Shown here one piece after another: positions 8,511-16,543 of a stretch of 20,009 bases of DNA. Both the position numbers and the translations under genes were made by a program. Source of the stretch: CAYNFH01 sp964396385 (lineage in GTDB: Bacteria; Armatimonadota; Chthonomonadetes; Chthonomonadales; CAJBBX01); assembly GCA_964396385.1 (NCBI GenBank), contig CAYNFH010000116.1, forward strand, positions 1 through 20,009, read 5' to 3'. The notes under the pieces were generated by a model. That model saw only the letters and a program-made list of their open reading frames with translations. It was not told where the DNA came from and did not search any database. Numbering within the stretch: position 1 is the first letter of the stretch; every line of letters starts with the position of its first letter.

Positions 8511-9698
8511 ATGATAAACGCCATCGTTACAAGCGACAACCACCTGGGGGCCTACTACGCCCGCATGCGGCCGGATAGGCTGGAGCAGCGCCGCCGCCGG
8601 CTCCAGAGCGCCTTCGAGCGGGTCGTGGATACCGCCATCGCGCGGCGCGTAGACCTGTTCCTCCATGCGGGTGACCTCTATGACCGCCCCGACCCTCGCA
8701 ACGCAGAGCGCCGCTTCGTCGCGACACAGCTCCGGCGGCTCCGGGACGCCGGCATTCCCGTCTTTGCCATTGCCGGCAACCATGACTCGCCCCGCTCCTA
8801 CGGCTACGACGGCGGCGTGACTCCACACGAGGAGATGGAGGAGCTCGGGGCCGTTTGCCTGTTCCGCTCGACCCGCGCCCTGGAGGCAGAGAGCCTCACC
8901 GTCCGCGGCGTCCGCGTGGGCATCCGGGGCATGACGAGCGACTTCAATCTGCCTCCCAACCGCTGCCCTCTTGCCGATTGCGCGGATGGGCTTGAGCGTG
9001 CGGGCGATGTGGACCTGGTCCTGCTCCACTACGGTGTGGAGGCATGGGCGCAGCCATGGGCCGAGGAGCCTTGCCTGCTTCGCTCCAATCTGGACCGCCT
9101 GAATGCGGACGCGGTCTGCGTGGGGCACCTGCACACGCGCGCGGAGGCCAGGCTCGCCGAAGGCGGACTCCTCCTCAACCCGGGCGCCACGGAGCACATC
9201 CACTTCGGGGACGAGCACCTGGAGTGCGGCTGCTGGCTGCTGCATCTGCAGCCCGGCCGCGTAGACGCCGAGTACGTGCGTCTCACGCCTCAGCCCATGC
9301 GTACCCTGACGGTGGAGCTGGACAAGGGCGCAGGCGAGCCGACCCGGCACATCCTGGACCGAATGGACGCGGTGAGCGCCCCGGACCAGCTCCTGCGCGT
9401 GCGGCTAACAGGTACCGCGCCGGCGGCGTTGCTGGAGGAGCTCGATCTGGCGGCCATCCAGACCGCCGGCGCCGAGCGCAACTTCCAATGCCAGGTGGAT
9501 ACCGACTCGCTGGTTTCTTATGAGCCCGGCGCGGACGTGTTTGTGGAGATTGGCTTCAGCTTCGACGTGCGCGACGAGCTGCAGAAGACGGCCGAAGCGT
9601 TCGCACGCAACTGTGGCGACGACGAGACCCGCCGGGAGCTCTGCCGTCTGGCCGGCCAGGAGCTCACGGCCTCCTGTGACCGCTACGCGGGCAGGTGA
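8511..9698 (+). CDS. sbcD: Mre11/SbcD-family double-strand-break nuclease
   Basis: This 395-residue calcineurin-like metallophosphoesterase has the full Mre11 motif series: SDNHLG (D9, H11), HAGDLYD (D55), AGNHD (N90, H91), then LLHYG and GHLH further on. These residues bind the two Mn ions and catalyse exo- and endonuclease cleavage. Residues ~270-395 form the capping and Rad50-binding C-terminal part. The partner ATPase follows 276 bp downstream, a gap that is unusual because sbcD and sbcC normally abut. No ribosome site is visible before the ATG; the sequence there is CAACC-rich. Coupling to herA or leaderless-like initiation is possible. Confidence 0.93.
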   Translation: MINAIVTSDNHLGAYYARMRPDRLEQRRRRLQSAFERVVDTAIARRVDLFLHAGDLYDRPDPRNAERRFVATQLRRLRDAGIPVFAIAGNHDSPRSYGYDGGVTPHEEMEELGAVCLFRSTRALEAESLTVRGVRVGIRGMTSDFNLPPNRCPLADCADGLERAGDVDLVLLHYGVEAWAQPWAEEPCLLRSNLDRLNADAVCVGHLHTRAEARLAEGGLLLNPGATEHIHFGDEHLECGCWLLHLQPGRVDAEYVRLTPQPMRTLTVELDKGAGEPTRHILDRMDAVSAPDQLLRVRLTGTAPAALLEELDLAAIQTAGAERNFQCQVDTDSLVSYEPGADVFVEIGFSFDVRDELQKTAEAFARNCGDDETRRELCRLAGQELTASCDRYAGR

Positions 9699-9713
9699 CC
9701 GGGAAGCCTGGCA

Positions 9714-9730
9714 CCAGGGTTTCGCCCTGG
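9714..9730. repeat. Hairpin after mre11
   Basis: CCAGGG, loop TTTCG, CCCTGG. A 6-bp perfect stem just after the mre11 stop, leading into the tandem hairpin block. Possible RNA-processing or attenuation element; no T-run directly after it. Confidence 0.55.
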
Positions 9731-9737
9731 AGATTTG

Positions 9738-9935
9738 GAGTGCGGGAGCAAGCTCCCGCTTTCTCTCTATGGCTTTAGAGGACGAAATGGTGAATGCTGT
9801 AGGGGCCGGGCGCCGTCCCGGCCCGTCCGCCAGCCCCTACATAGAGTGCGGTGCCATGGCACTGCTTTCTCTGCACCGCTTGCCGCAACGAAGCAGCGAA
9901 CGCTGTAGGGGCCGGGCGCCGTCCCGGCCCGTCCG
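9738..9935. repeat. 106-bp hairpin-rich tandem duplication between mre11 and rad50
   Basis: Two aligned units have exactly 106-bp period: 29-nt blocks at 9738-9766 and 9844-9872, and identical 34-nt blocks at 9796-9829 and 9902-9935. The 29-nt blocks share the flanks GAGTGCGG and GCTTTCTCT, but their palindromic centres differ while still pairing (GGGAGC/GCTCCC against GTGCCA/TGGCAC). The 34-nt blocks contain GGCCGGG and CCCGGCC around a 6-nt loop. Copy 1 is also enclosed by GTAGGGGC (9799-9806) and GCCCCTAC (9833-9840). No ORF is credible in 9699-9974. The block resembles REP/MITE families and may set the relative expression of the two nuclease subunits (inference). Confidence 0.85.
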
Positions 9936-9974
9936 GCGCGGAGTAACAATGCGCGCACAAGTGAGGTACGTGCT

Positions 9975-12900
9975 ATGAACATCCTGTTACACCGCCTGCG
10001 GGCCAACAACTTCAAGCAGCTATCGGATATAGACCTGAGCTTTCCGGACCGGTGCGCCTTTCTGATAGAGGGCCAGAACGAAGCAGGGAAGTCCTCGCTC
10101 TTCGAGGCGGTCTTCTTCGCACTGTACGGCAAGACCCTCATCACGGACCAGGACTACCACATAGAGCACCTCAAGCAGTACGGGGCGGAGGAGCTGCTGG
10201 TAACGCTCGACTTCTCGGTGGACGGGCGGCCCTTTTCGATCTCGCGCAGAGTAGGCATGAACCACACGGTCAAGCTAACCTGCCCCTCCGCGGACGGCGG
10301 CCAGGAAACCATCTCTCAGATCGGTGAAGTGAAGCGCAGGCTCGCGGAGGAGCTTCGCCTGAGCGCGGACGCCGCCCTCAACACCTGCTTTGTGGAGCAG
10401 AAGAAGCTGGAGCGCCTGGAGGACCTGCAGCCCTCCGTCCGCCGGGAGACCATCAACGAGCTCCTCAACCTGCGCATCCTCACCAGCCTGGAGGCCGAGT
10501 ACCGGCTGACGCGGGAGGACCAGGACGAGATCCGCCGTCTCCGCGACCGGGTCAAGCTGGCGGAGCTCGATGCTGGCATCCCCGTTCTGGAAGAGGACGC
10601 GCGAGCGGCGGAGCGCTGCCTGGCCTATACGCGCCTGCTGGACGCACACACGCGGATCCAGGACCTGGACCGCCGACTGGCCGTGGTGGAGGGCCGACTC
10701 GCCGAGATAGCAGCTCGCAGGAAAGAGCTGGCTGCCTCGCTCGAAGAGTGCCGCAAATTGCGCGACCAGTTGACGGCCATTGACAGCGACATCCGCCACC
10801 GTCTCCAGGCCTGGCGCTCCGCCCTCCATATCGCAGGGGAAAAGGAGCGCCACGTAGAGACACTGGAAGGGCTGGCGGGGACGCTTCCCGGCCGCGCTCA
10901 GCAGTTGGCCGGCTGGAAAGCGCTCCTGGCGCACTTGACCGCCCTGGAGGAGCTGGCCCAGGCCGAGACCGATCTGGCTGCCGCCGAGAAAGCGCGCCAT
11001 GACGCGGCCGACCAGGAGCAGCGGCTGGCGGAGCTCCAGCAGGAGATGGAGGCGCTGTCCTCGCCCATCCAGGAGGCGCGCAAGAAAGTTCAGGGCGCGG
11101 CGGAACGGCTGAGCCAGGCCCGCACGCGCCAGGCGCTCCTGGCCTGGGCGGAGGCCGCGGAGCAGCACGCCACGGTAGACGTGGAGGGCGGGAACGCCGC
11201 GCAGGTCGCGGAGCGGCAGCGGGCGGCTCAGAATAAGCTCGCGGGCGCGGAGTCCGCGGCGGCCGCGGCCGCGCGCCGCATGGTCCCGCTGTCCCTGGTC
11301 GCCGGCTTCGGCGTGGTGGTGGCGCTGGCGGGCTTCGGGCCGGGCCGAGCCGTCTGCGGCATTCTCGGGCTGCTGATCCTGGCCGTCGGCGCCGCCCTCG
11401 TGATGCGAGCTCGCTCGGCCCTCGCTGCGGCGCAGGTCGAGGTTGCCGCGGCCCGCACCCTGCGTGACCGCCTGGAGGGCGAGCTTGCCGCCGCCCGCGC
11501 GCAGGCGGAGGCCGGCGCCACCCGCCGCGAGCAAGCCGCCAAGCGCCTGGCCGCAGAGGCGGCCCGGCTTCAGTCGTTGGGGACGCCTGTTCCAGAGTCT
11601 CCCCAGCCGGCTCGCCAGACCGCCGCCGCGCTGGACCCCACGCCGGTGGAACAGGCGGAGCAGGGCCTGGAAACGGCGCGCGGCTCGCTGCAGGCCCTGC
11701 AGAGCAAGCTGGACGGCCTCCAGTCCGCCTACGATACGCTGCGGCAACAGCCGCGCCCGGATGCCGGGCAGCTCGCCTCCCGCGTCCGGGATCTCGCCGG
11801 AGAGCACCACCGTCTGCGCGCCGCCGCGCCCGCGGACCCCGCCCAGGTCTACGGCGCGCTGCAGTCAGATGCTCTGCCCACCGCCGCCAGAGCCCTGGAG
11901 ACCACCCTGGCCGGCCGCGAAGCGGAGTTGCGGCGCGACCAGAAGGAGGCGGAAGCTCTTCCGGCCCTGCGGCAGGCCCTCACGGAGGCGGGGGACAAAG
12001 CCACCGCTCAGGCCCGCGGTCTGCGCGAGGCCTGGTCTGCGACGCTTCCCGAGTACCCGCTCTCGCCCGACAGCGAGCCTTCCGAGCAGCTCCTTGCGGA
12101 GGCGCGTGTCGCAATTCAATACCAACTGGATTGTCTGGACCAGGCTGCGCTCCGCACAGAGGACGAGTCGCTGCAGGCCGAGGAATCCCGGCTCACCCGG
12201 GACGCCGCCGCGGTTCAGCAGGATCAAAAGCGCGCGGCCGAATCGCTGGACGCCTTCGCCGCCGACCTGCAGGGCCACACCTCGACCCTCAACTCCCAAC
12301 CCTCAACCCTTACCAACGAGCAGAGGGCATCGCACGTTGCCGGCCTCCCCACCCGCTTCCCCGAACTGGCCCGCGCCCTCGAGCGAGAAGCTCCGGAGTG
12401 GGAGCTGGAGCGCAACCGCCGGGCAGAGGCCCTGCGCACCGCCCGCGCGAACCGAACCGTTCAGGCACGGGCCCTGGGCCTGGGAGACGATCCGCTGGAG
12501 CTGGCCGCGGAGCGGGAGGCGGCGGCTGTGGAACAGAGGCGCCAGGATGTGAAGAGGCTGGGAGGAGAGATAGTGCGCAAGACGCGCGAGTCCATCGTCG
12601 GCCGCGTCATGCCACTGACCATCAACAACATGCAGCGGCTGCTCCCACTCCTCACGGAGGGACGCTACCTGCAGGCAAAGTGGGACGACGCCAACAACGC
12701 CATCCTGGTGTATGACTCGCGGGCCCGGGAGTTCCAGCGGAAGAGAGTCTTCTCAGGCGGCGCGCGGGACCAGATATCCCTGGCGCTGCGGCTGGCGTTT
12801 GCGCTGGCCACCCTCCCGGCGGAGCACAACATCCGCCCCGGCTGGCTCTTCCTGGACGAGCCGCTCTCCAGCTTCGACCGGCAGCGCACCCAGGCCCTGG

Positions 12901-13109
12901 TAGACCTGCTTACGGGCGGGCTTATCCACAAGCACTTCGCCCAGGTCTTCCTGATCTCTCACAGCGAGTCGTTCGACCCGTCCCGCTTCGACCACCGCCT
13001 CCGCCTTGAATCCGGCCGCATCCTGGAGTGCACGCTCCCCTCCGTCGAGGCCGTGGTCCAGTCGCGGCCCTCGGCCGAAGGGACTTACCAGACTACGGTA
13101 ACAGGATAG
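9975..13109 (+). CDS. sbcC: Rad50/SbcC-like ATPase with transmembrane hairpin at the coil apex
   Basis: This 1044-residue SMC-like ATPase has Walker A GQNEAGKSS (residues 33-41, K39) in the N-terminal lobe. Long coiled coils span ~180-435 and ~480-850. The C-terminal lobe has signature FSGGARDQ (926-933), Walker B LFLDEP (D961, E962) and the H-loop LISHS. Between the coils, residues ~436-479 form two hydrophobic helices separated by a short PGRAVC turn. There is no CxxC zinc hook anywhere in the protein. This resembles membrane-anchored YhaN-type relatives of Rad50 more than classical SbcC. The FSGGA signature differs from the usual LSGGE/Q. A TSTLNSQPSTLTN insertion near residue 770 is encoded by a simple repeat. 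The ATG has a GAGGT ribosome site 8 nt upstream. Confidence 0.9.
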   Translation: MNILLHRLRANNFKQLSDIDLSFPDRCAFLIEGQNEAGKSSLFEAVFFALYGKTLITDQDYHIEHLKQYGAEELLVTLDFSVDGRPFSISRRVGMNHTVKLTCPSADGGQETISQIGEVKRRLAEELRLSADAALNTCFVEQKKLERLEDLQPSVRRETINELLNLRILTSLEAEYRLTREDQDEIRRLRDRVKLAELDAGIPVLEEDARAAERCLAYTRLLDAHTRIQDLDRRLAVVEGRLAEIAARRKELAASLEECRKLRDQLTAIDSDIRHRLQAWRSALHIAGEKERHVETLEGLAGTLPGRAQQLAGWKALLAHLTALEELAQAETDLAAAEKARHDAADQEQRLAELQQEMEALSSPIQEARKKVQGAAERLSQARTRQALLAWAEAAEQHATVDVEGGNAAQVAERQRAAQNKLAGAESAAAAAARRMVPLSLVAGFGVVVALAGFGPGRAVCGILGLLILAVGAALVMRARSALAAAQVEVAAARTLRDRLEGELAAARAQAEAGATRREQAAKRLAAEAARLQSLGTPVPESPQPARQTAAALDPTPVEQAEQGLETARGSLQALQSKLDGLQSAYDTLRQQPRPDAGQLASRVRDLAGEHHRLRAAAPADPAQVYGALQSDALPTAARALETTLAGREAELRRDQKEAEALPALRQALTEAGDKATAQARGLREAWSATLPEYPLSPDSEPSEQLLAEARVAIQYQLDCLDQAALRTEDESLQAEESRLTRDAAAVQQDQKRAAESLDAFAADLQGHTSTLNSQPSTLTNEQRASHVAGLPTRFPELARALEREAPEWELERNRRAEALRTARANRTVQARALGLGDDPLELAAEREAAAVEQRRQDVKRLGGEIVRKTRESIVGRVMPLTINNMQRLLPLLTEGRYLQAKWDDANNAILVYDSRAREFQRKRVFSGGARDQISLALRLAFALATLPAEHNIRPGWLFLDEPLSSFDRQRTQALVDLLTGGLIHKHFAQVFLISHSESFDPSRFDHRLRLESGRILECTLPSVEAVVQSRPSAEGTYQTTVTG

Positions 13110-13132
13110 CGAGAGAAGATGGGGTCCGCGGT

Positions 13133-13160
13133 GGCTATCGTGACCGATTCCACGATAGCC
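13133..13160. repeat. 10-bp perfect inverted repeat between convergent genes
   Basis: GGCTATCGTG, an 8-nt loop ACCGATTC, then CACGATAGCC. It lies between the convergent ends of the rad50-like gene and the antitoxin-like gene. It could serve as a two-way transcription stop, but neither side has a T-run. On the plus strand it also encodes the DegV-like AIVTDST words discussed in the findings. Confidence 0.7.
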
Positions 13161-13212
13161 TGTGCGATCAGCAGACGGTCAGAGAGGAAGACATGAGAAT
13201 CCAGGAGGAGCT

Positions 13213-13452
13213 TCACTCTTCGCCGAGCCAGAAGCTGTCAGGCAAAGGTTCGTCAAAATCATCGGCAATCCACCACTGGCCGGCGTGGAGGCCAGGCGAG
13301 CGTGGCTCCTCTGGCCGGACGGGTCCGGCCTGGGCTCCGAGCCCGGAGTCGACGATTTCGCGCAGCACGTCGTTCGGCTCTACGCCTCGCGCCTCCGCGC
13401 GCTCGCGCAGCCGCTGCTCCTGCCGCGGCGTGAGCTCAAGTGTAACGGTCAT
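13213..13452 (-). CDS. Orphan antitoxin-like ribbon-helix-helix protein
   Basis: This 79-residue protein begins MTVTLELTPRQEQRLRERA, the strand-helix pattern of RHH-type antitoxins that bind operators as dimers. Its C-terminus, WWIADDFDEPLPDSFWLGEE, is the acidic toxin-binding tail typical of type II antitoxins. The start at 13452 is favoured by AGGGA about 7 nt upstream; an in-frame start 8 residues earlier overlaps that ribosome site. No toxin ORF lies on either side. The minus-strand frame that continues to 14052 is antisense to cas3 and is not real. It is either a solitary antitoxin, a remnant, or one acting on a distant toxin. Confidence 0.75.
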   Translation of the reverse strand: MTVTLELTPRQEQRLRERAEARGVEPNDVLREIVDSGLGAQAGPVRPEEPRSPGLHAGQWWIADDFDEPLPDSFWLGEE

Positions 13453-13489
13453 CGCAAGGTCCCTCTGCCCATGATCAGGCTCTGCCTGG

Positions 13490-13498
13490 ATTATATCA
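13490..13498 (-). promoter_or_regulatory. Extended -10 promoter of the antitoxin-like gene
   Basis: Read on the minus strand this is TGATATAAT: a perfect TATAAT with a TG extension. It lies 38 bp before the ATG at 13452, giving a predicted leader of about 30 nt. The -35 region has only a partial match (TTGCGA, short spacing), which extended -10 promoters tolerate. Confidence 0.7.
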
Positions 13499-13515
13499 CG
13501 GTCCGCTCGTCGCAA

Positions 13516-13530
13516 TTCGGGCCGCCCGAA
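13516..13530. promoter_or_regulatory. Palindromic operator candidate
   Basis: TTCGGGC, C, GCCCGAA: a 7+1+7 palindrome overlapping the -35 position of the antitoxin promoter. An RHH antitoxin commonly autorepresses from such a site. It also lies upstream of cas3, so it could affect that gene. The rest of the gap up to 13714 shows no ORF I trust and no clear plus-strand promoter. Confidence 0.5.
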
Positions 13531-13714
13531 CGAACAATGTCGTGTAGAGTGCGGAGAGCCGCAAGACTCTGGCAAAGCAGCTTTCCGGCTTCCTGCCACC
13601 GAGGCGAGTAACCCACCATGCGTCTGCCCGTCCCTTTCAACCTTGAGCGCGCCGCCACAAATAGTAGCCGGGAAGACTGCCTGGTGGGAGAGACTCGCCC
13701 GCGTGGAGGATAAT

Positions 13715-16459
13715 GTGACCCCCGAGAACTGTGAGAGGCTCTTGAAGCTGTGGGGGAAGACGGATCGAAGCGATCCGTCTCGGTACCATCCGCTCCTCTT
13801 CCACATGCTCGATGTGGGATTCGTTGCGCGACAGCTCTGGCGGCAGTGCATCCCGGATGCTATGCGGCAGCGCTTTGCCCAGGCGCTGGGTCTGACCGGG
13901 GAAGAGGCGGAGAGGATTGTAGTACTTCTGGCGGCACAGCACGACCTAGGAAAGGCTTCGGCGTTCCAGACTAAAGCTCCTGCATTCTGGGCACGCGTCG
14001 CAGAGATCGGGGATAACCCAACGCCTGACGGAATTCGCCACCTCCATGCCACAATGACCTTCGCGCTGCTGCCTCAGCTTGCACGTGACGGATTGTGTGG
14101 CTGGAAGGCCAACCCCCGAACGGCCCGCCTCCTCTCCCAGATTCTGGGGGGCCATCATGGTTACTGTCCCGTCGCCGCAGATATTAGTGGGCCACAAGAG
14201 CCGGCTTCCGGCGCCCGGGGTGGTCCCGCGTGGGATGCGGTCCGCGCAGACATGGTGCGGAAGCTCGCCGGCCTCATATGGCCGGGAGCGCCTGCAGTAG
14301 AGGCGGCGAATGCCTTGACGGACGCGGCGATTGTCCCGCTCCTTGGCGGGCTGGTCGCGGTCGCGGACTGGATTGGGTCCGACCAGAAGCACTACCCGCC
14401 TCGGGGCGCAAGCGATCCCGTACAGTACGCACTAGAGAGCGCGCGCCGCGCGCCCGAGGCGCTACGAAGTATCGGCTGGCTGCCGCGCCCTCGATATGCC
14501 GTACCAGCGGCGTTCACGGCCATCTTTCGGCACCATGACGGGTCGGCCTACGAGCCTAACCAGGTGCAGGCCACGGCGATCAAGCTCATTGACGAGGCGA
14601 GCGCGCCCTATCTGATGATCGTAGAGGCGGCTATGGGCGGCGGCAAGACGGAGATCGCGCTCTACGGCGCAGACCGTGCCCTGGGGAGCGGGTACGCGAG
14701 CGGGCTATACATCGCGATGCCCACCCAGGCGACCGGCGACGCCATGTTCCATCGTGTGTACAAGGACTACTTGCTGCGCCGGGGTCACGGCGGTGGATTG
14801 AACTATCAGCTCGTCCACGGCGGCGCCCTACTTTCGGAGGCTTTTGAGAAGCTGAAAGTCTCCTCCTCTGGAGAGGACAACCCGAGTGGCGACGGACGAG
14901 TGGTTGTCGAGGAGTGGTTTACGCCAAAGAAGCAGGCGCTATTAGCGCCACTCGGCGCCGGGACAATCGATCAAAGCCTTTTTGGAGCGCTGCAGACGCG
15001 GCACTGGTTCGTGCGCCTCTTCGGGCTGGCCGGCAAGGTCGTAGTGTTCGATGAGGTCCACTCGTATGACGTGTACATGAGCGGGCTGCTCTATCGCCTC
15101 TTGGGATGGCTCAGAATGCTGAACTGTACGGTCATCCTGTTGTCAGCCACGCTCCCCGCCGGACGGCGCGCCGCGCTGCTCGAAGCCTGGGGCGCAGAGG
15201 CCGGCAAGCCAACGGACTATCCGCGGATTACGATTGCCGACACGAGGCGGACGCTGGCGGTGACCGCAGGTTCTGGCGGGCCGACACGCGGTTTAGTAGT
15301 CGACTGGGCGCCGGGCGACCTGAAGAGTCTGCCCGGCCGACTGTTGGGGGACCTGCCCAACGGCGGGTGCGCCGCGATCATCTGCAATACCGTCGGCCGG
15401 GCTCAGGAAGCGTATCGGCTGATGCGCGCGCAGCTCCGAGGGAAGGGATGGCTGGTCATGCTCCTCCACGGCCGGATCCCTGCGCGCTGGCGCCGTAGAC
15501 GGGAAGCAAGGCTGCTAAGGTTCCTTGGGAAGAGCGGCAAGCGGCCCGAGAGACTCGTAGTGGTTGGGACACAGCTCTTAGAGCAATCGCTCGATTATGA
15601 CGTGGACTGGATGGCGTCGGAAATGGCGCCGGGGGACCTCTTGCTCCAGAGAGCTGGCAGGCTTTGGCGGCATCCGCGCGAGCAGCGACCTGCCTCGGGG
15701 GCCCGGTTCGTCATTTTGTGCGACGTGGGCCCCGATGAATTGCCGGTGTTCCCGCATGGTACCGCCAGGGAGGGGCGGCGCGGGGGTGTCTACGAGCGAT
15801 ACTGCCTGCTGCGCTCCTACCTCGCGCTGCGCGATCTGGCCGGCGTGCAGAGCAGCGGCCGGTTAGAACTGCCGCAGAAGATCGAGCCCCTGGTGAGCGC
15901 GACGTACGGAGACCTCCTGCCCGAAGGGCTGAGCGCCGCGTGGATGACCGCTCTGCACGCCGCAAGAGAGGACGCCGAGCGAGAGGCTCGAGAGGACGCG
16001 GTTCGAGCGGAACAGGTGGTTACTCCCGACCCAAGACAGGGGCTGCGGGCGGTCCTTGAGCCAGGTGCCACGCTCGAGAATCAGCACCGCACGCTCTTTG
16101 ACGACGAAGACCCCCGAGTGCATGAGACGGTGCGCGCCGCTACCCGGCTCGGGGAGCCCCGCGTGCAGGTCATATGCGCCGGTATAACGGCAGGAGGCCT
16201 TCCCCTCGCGCCGCTTCCCCACGGGGAGATACAGCTCGCAGAAGCGAGGGAGATGCTGGGCTACTCAGTGGCCGTGAGCCAGCGCGGCTTGTACTGGGCC
16301 CTGGTAGCGCAAGACCCGCCCAGCAACTGGAAACAAGACCGGCACCTGCGCTACCACCGCCTGGTTGTGTTTGCGGAAGGACAGGCGACGGTTGGCAGGT
16401 ACGTGCTCCGGCTGTCACGTGCGGAAGGGCTGGCGGTAGACGCCAGCGCAGACGAATAG
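13715..16459 (+). CDS. cas3: Cas3 HD nuclease-helicase, type I-E
   Basis: Cas3 is recruited by target-bound Cascade and nicks and unwinds DNA 3' to 5'. The start is set at GTG 13715 because GGAGGA lies 4 nt upstream. This also puts the conserved WGK at residues 13-15, near the N-terminus as in short I-E Cas3 proteins. The open frame extends to a TTG at 13643 with no ribosome site, and GTG 13703 is another option. The HD domain has HPLLFHMLD (~25-33), HDLGK (H76-D77) and GGHHGY. The SF2 helicase has Walker A AAMGGGKTE (K311), DEVH (446-449), LSATLP and QRAGRLWRH (motif VI). The length of 914 residues fits the family. A C-terminal domain follows after ~residue 720. No damage to catalytic motifs is seen. 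Confidence 0.96.
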   Translation: MTPENCERLLKLWGKTDRSDPSRYHPLLFHMLDVGFVARQLWRQCIPDAMRQRFAQALGLTGEEAERIVVLLAAQHDLGKASAFQTKAPAFWARVAEIGDNPTPDGIRHLHATMTFALLPQLARDGLCGWKANPRTARLLSQILGGHHGYCPVAADISGPQEPASGARGGPAWDAVRADMVRKLAGLIWPGAPAVEAANALTDAAIVPLLGGLVAVADWIGSDQKHYPPRGASDPVQYALESARRAPEALRSIGWLPRPRYAVPAAFTAIFRHHDGSAYEPNQVQATAIKLIDEASAPYLMIVEAAMGGGKTEIALYGADRALGSGYASGLYIAMPTQATGDAMFHRVYKDYLLRRGHGGGLNYQLVHGGALLSEAFEKLKVSSSGEDNPSGDGRVVVEEWFTPKKQALLAPLGAGTIDQSLFGALQTRHWFVRLFGLAGKVVVFDEVHSYDVYMSGLLYRLLGWLRMLNCTVILLSATLPAGRRAALLEAWGAEAGKPTDYPRITIADTRRTLAVTAGSGGPTRGLVVDWAPGDLKSLPGRLLGDLPNGGCAAIICNTVGRAQEAYRLMRAQLRGKGWLVMLLHGRIPARWRRRREARLLRFLGKSGKRPERLVVVGTQLLEQSLDYDVDWMASEMAPGDLLLQRAGRLWRHPREQRPASGARFVILCDVGPDELPVFPHGTAREGRRGGVYERYCLLRSYLALRDLAGVQSSGRLELPQKIEPLVSATYGDLLPEGLSAAWMTALHAAREDAEREAREDAVRAEQVVTPDPRQGLRAVLEPGATLENQHRTLFDDEDPRVHETVRAATRLGEPRVQVICAGITAGGLPLAPLPHGEIQLAEAREMLGYSVAVSQRGLYWALVAQDPPSNWKQDRHLRYHRLVVFAEGQATVGRYVLRLSRAEGLAVDASADE

Positions 16460-16482
16460 AGCCCCGGCAGAGTCCCAGGGCA

Positions 16483-16511
16483 GGTTTCACCCCCACGAAC
16501 GTGGGGAACTG
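16483..16511 (-). repeat. Pseudo-repeat 2, I-E CRISPR repeat-like
   Basis: This 29-nt element has a perfect 6-bp stem around GTTC and starts CAGTTCCCC. It is close to the usual I-E repeat form with TTCCCC...GGGG and a GTGAACCG-type handle. It probably approximates the repeat of the strain's real array, which is outside the window. Confidence 0.88.
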
Positions 16512-16543
16512 GCAAAGCGCACGAACAGTTCGCGGAGCTCAAC

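Noticed and set aside
9520..9978. ORFs across the mre11-rad50 gap on both strands
   Set aside because: They read through the duplicated hairpin repeats, giving repeated peptide stretches; the repeats explain them.
13430..13440. Second partial match to the guide seed (GAGCTCAA) inside the antitoxin gene
   Set aside because: Only about 8 bases match and there is no AAG PAM beside it; expected by chance for such a short word.
13618..13713. ATG-started 31-codon frame just upstream of cas3
   Set aside because: No ribosome site, stops quickly and is out of frame with cas3. The GTG at 13715 with GGAGGA explains cas3 initiation better.
13453..14052. N-terminal extension of the antitoxin frame into cas3
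   Set aside because: It runs antisense to the Cas3 HD domain; the RHH start, ribosome site and -10 promoter all place the gene start at 13452.
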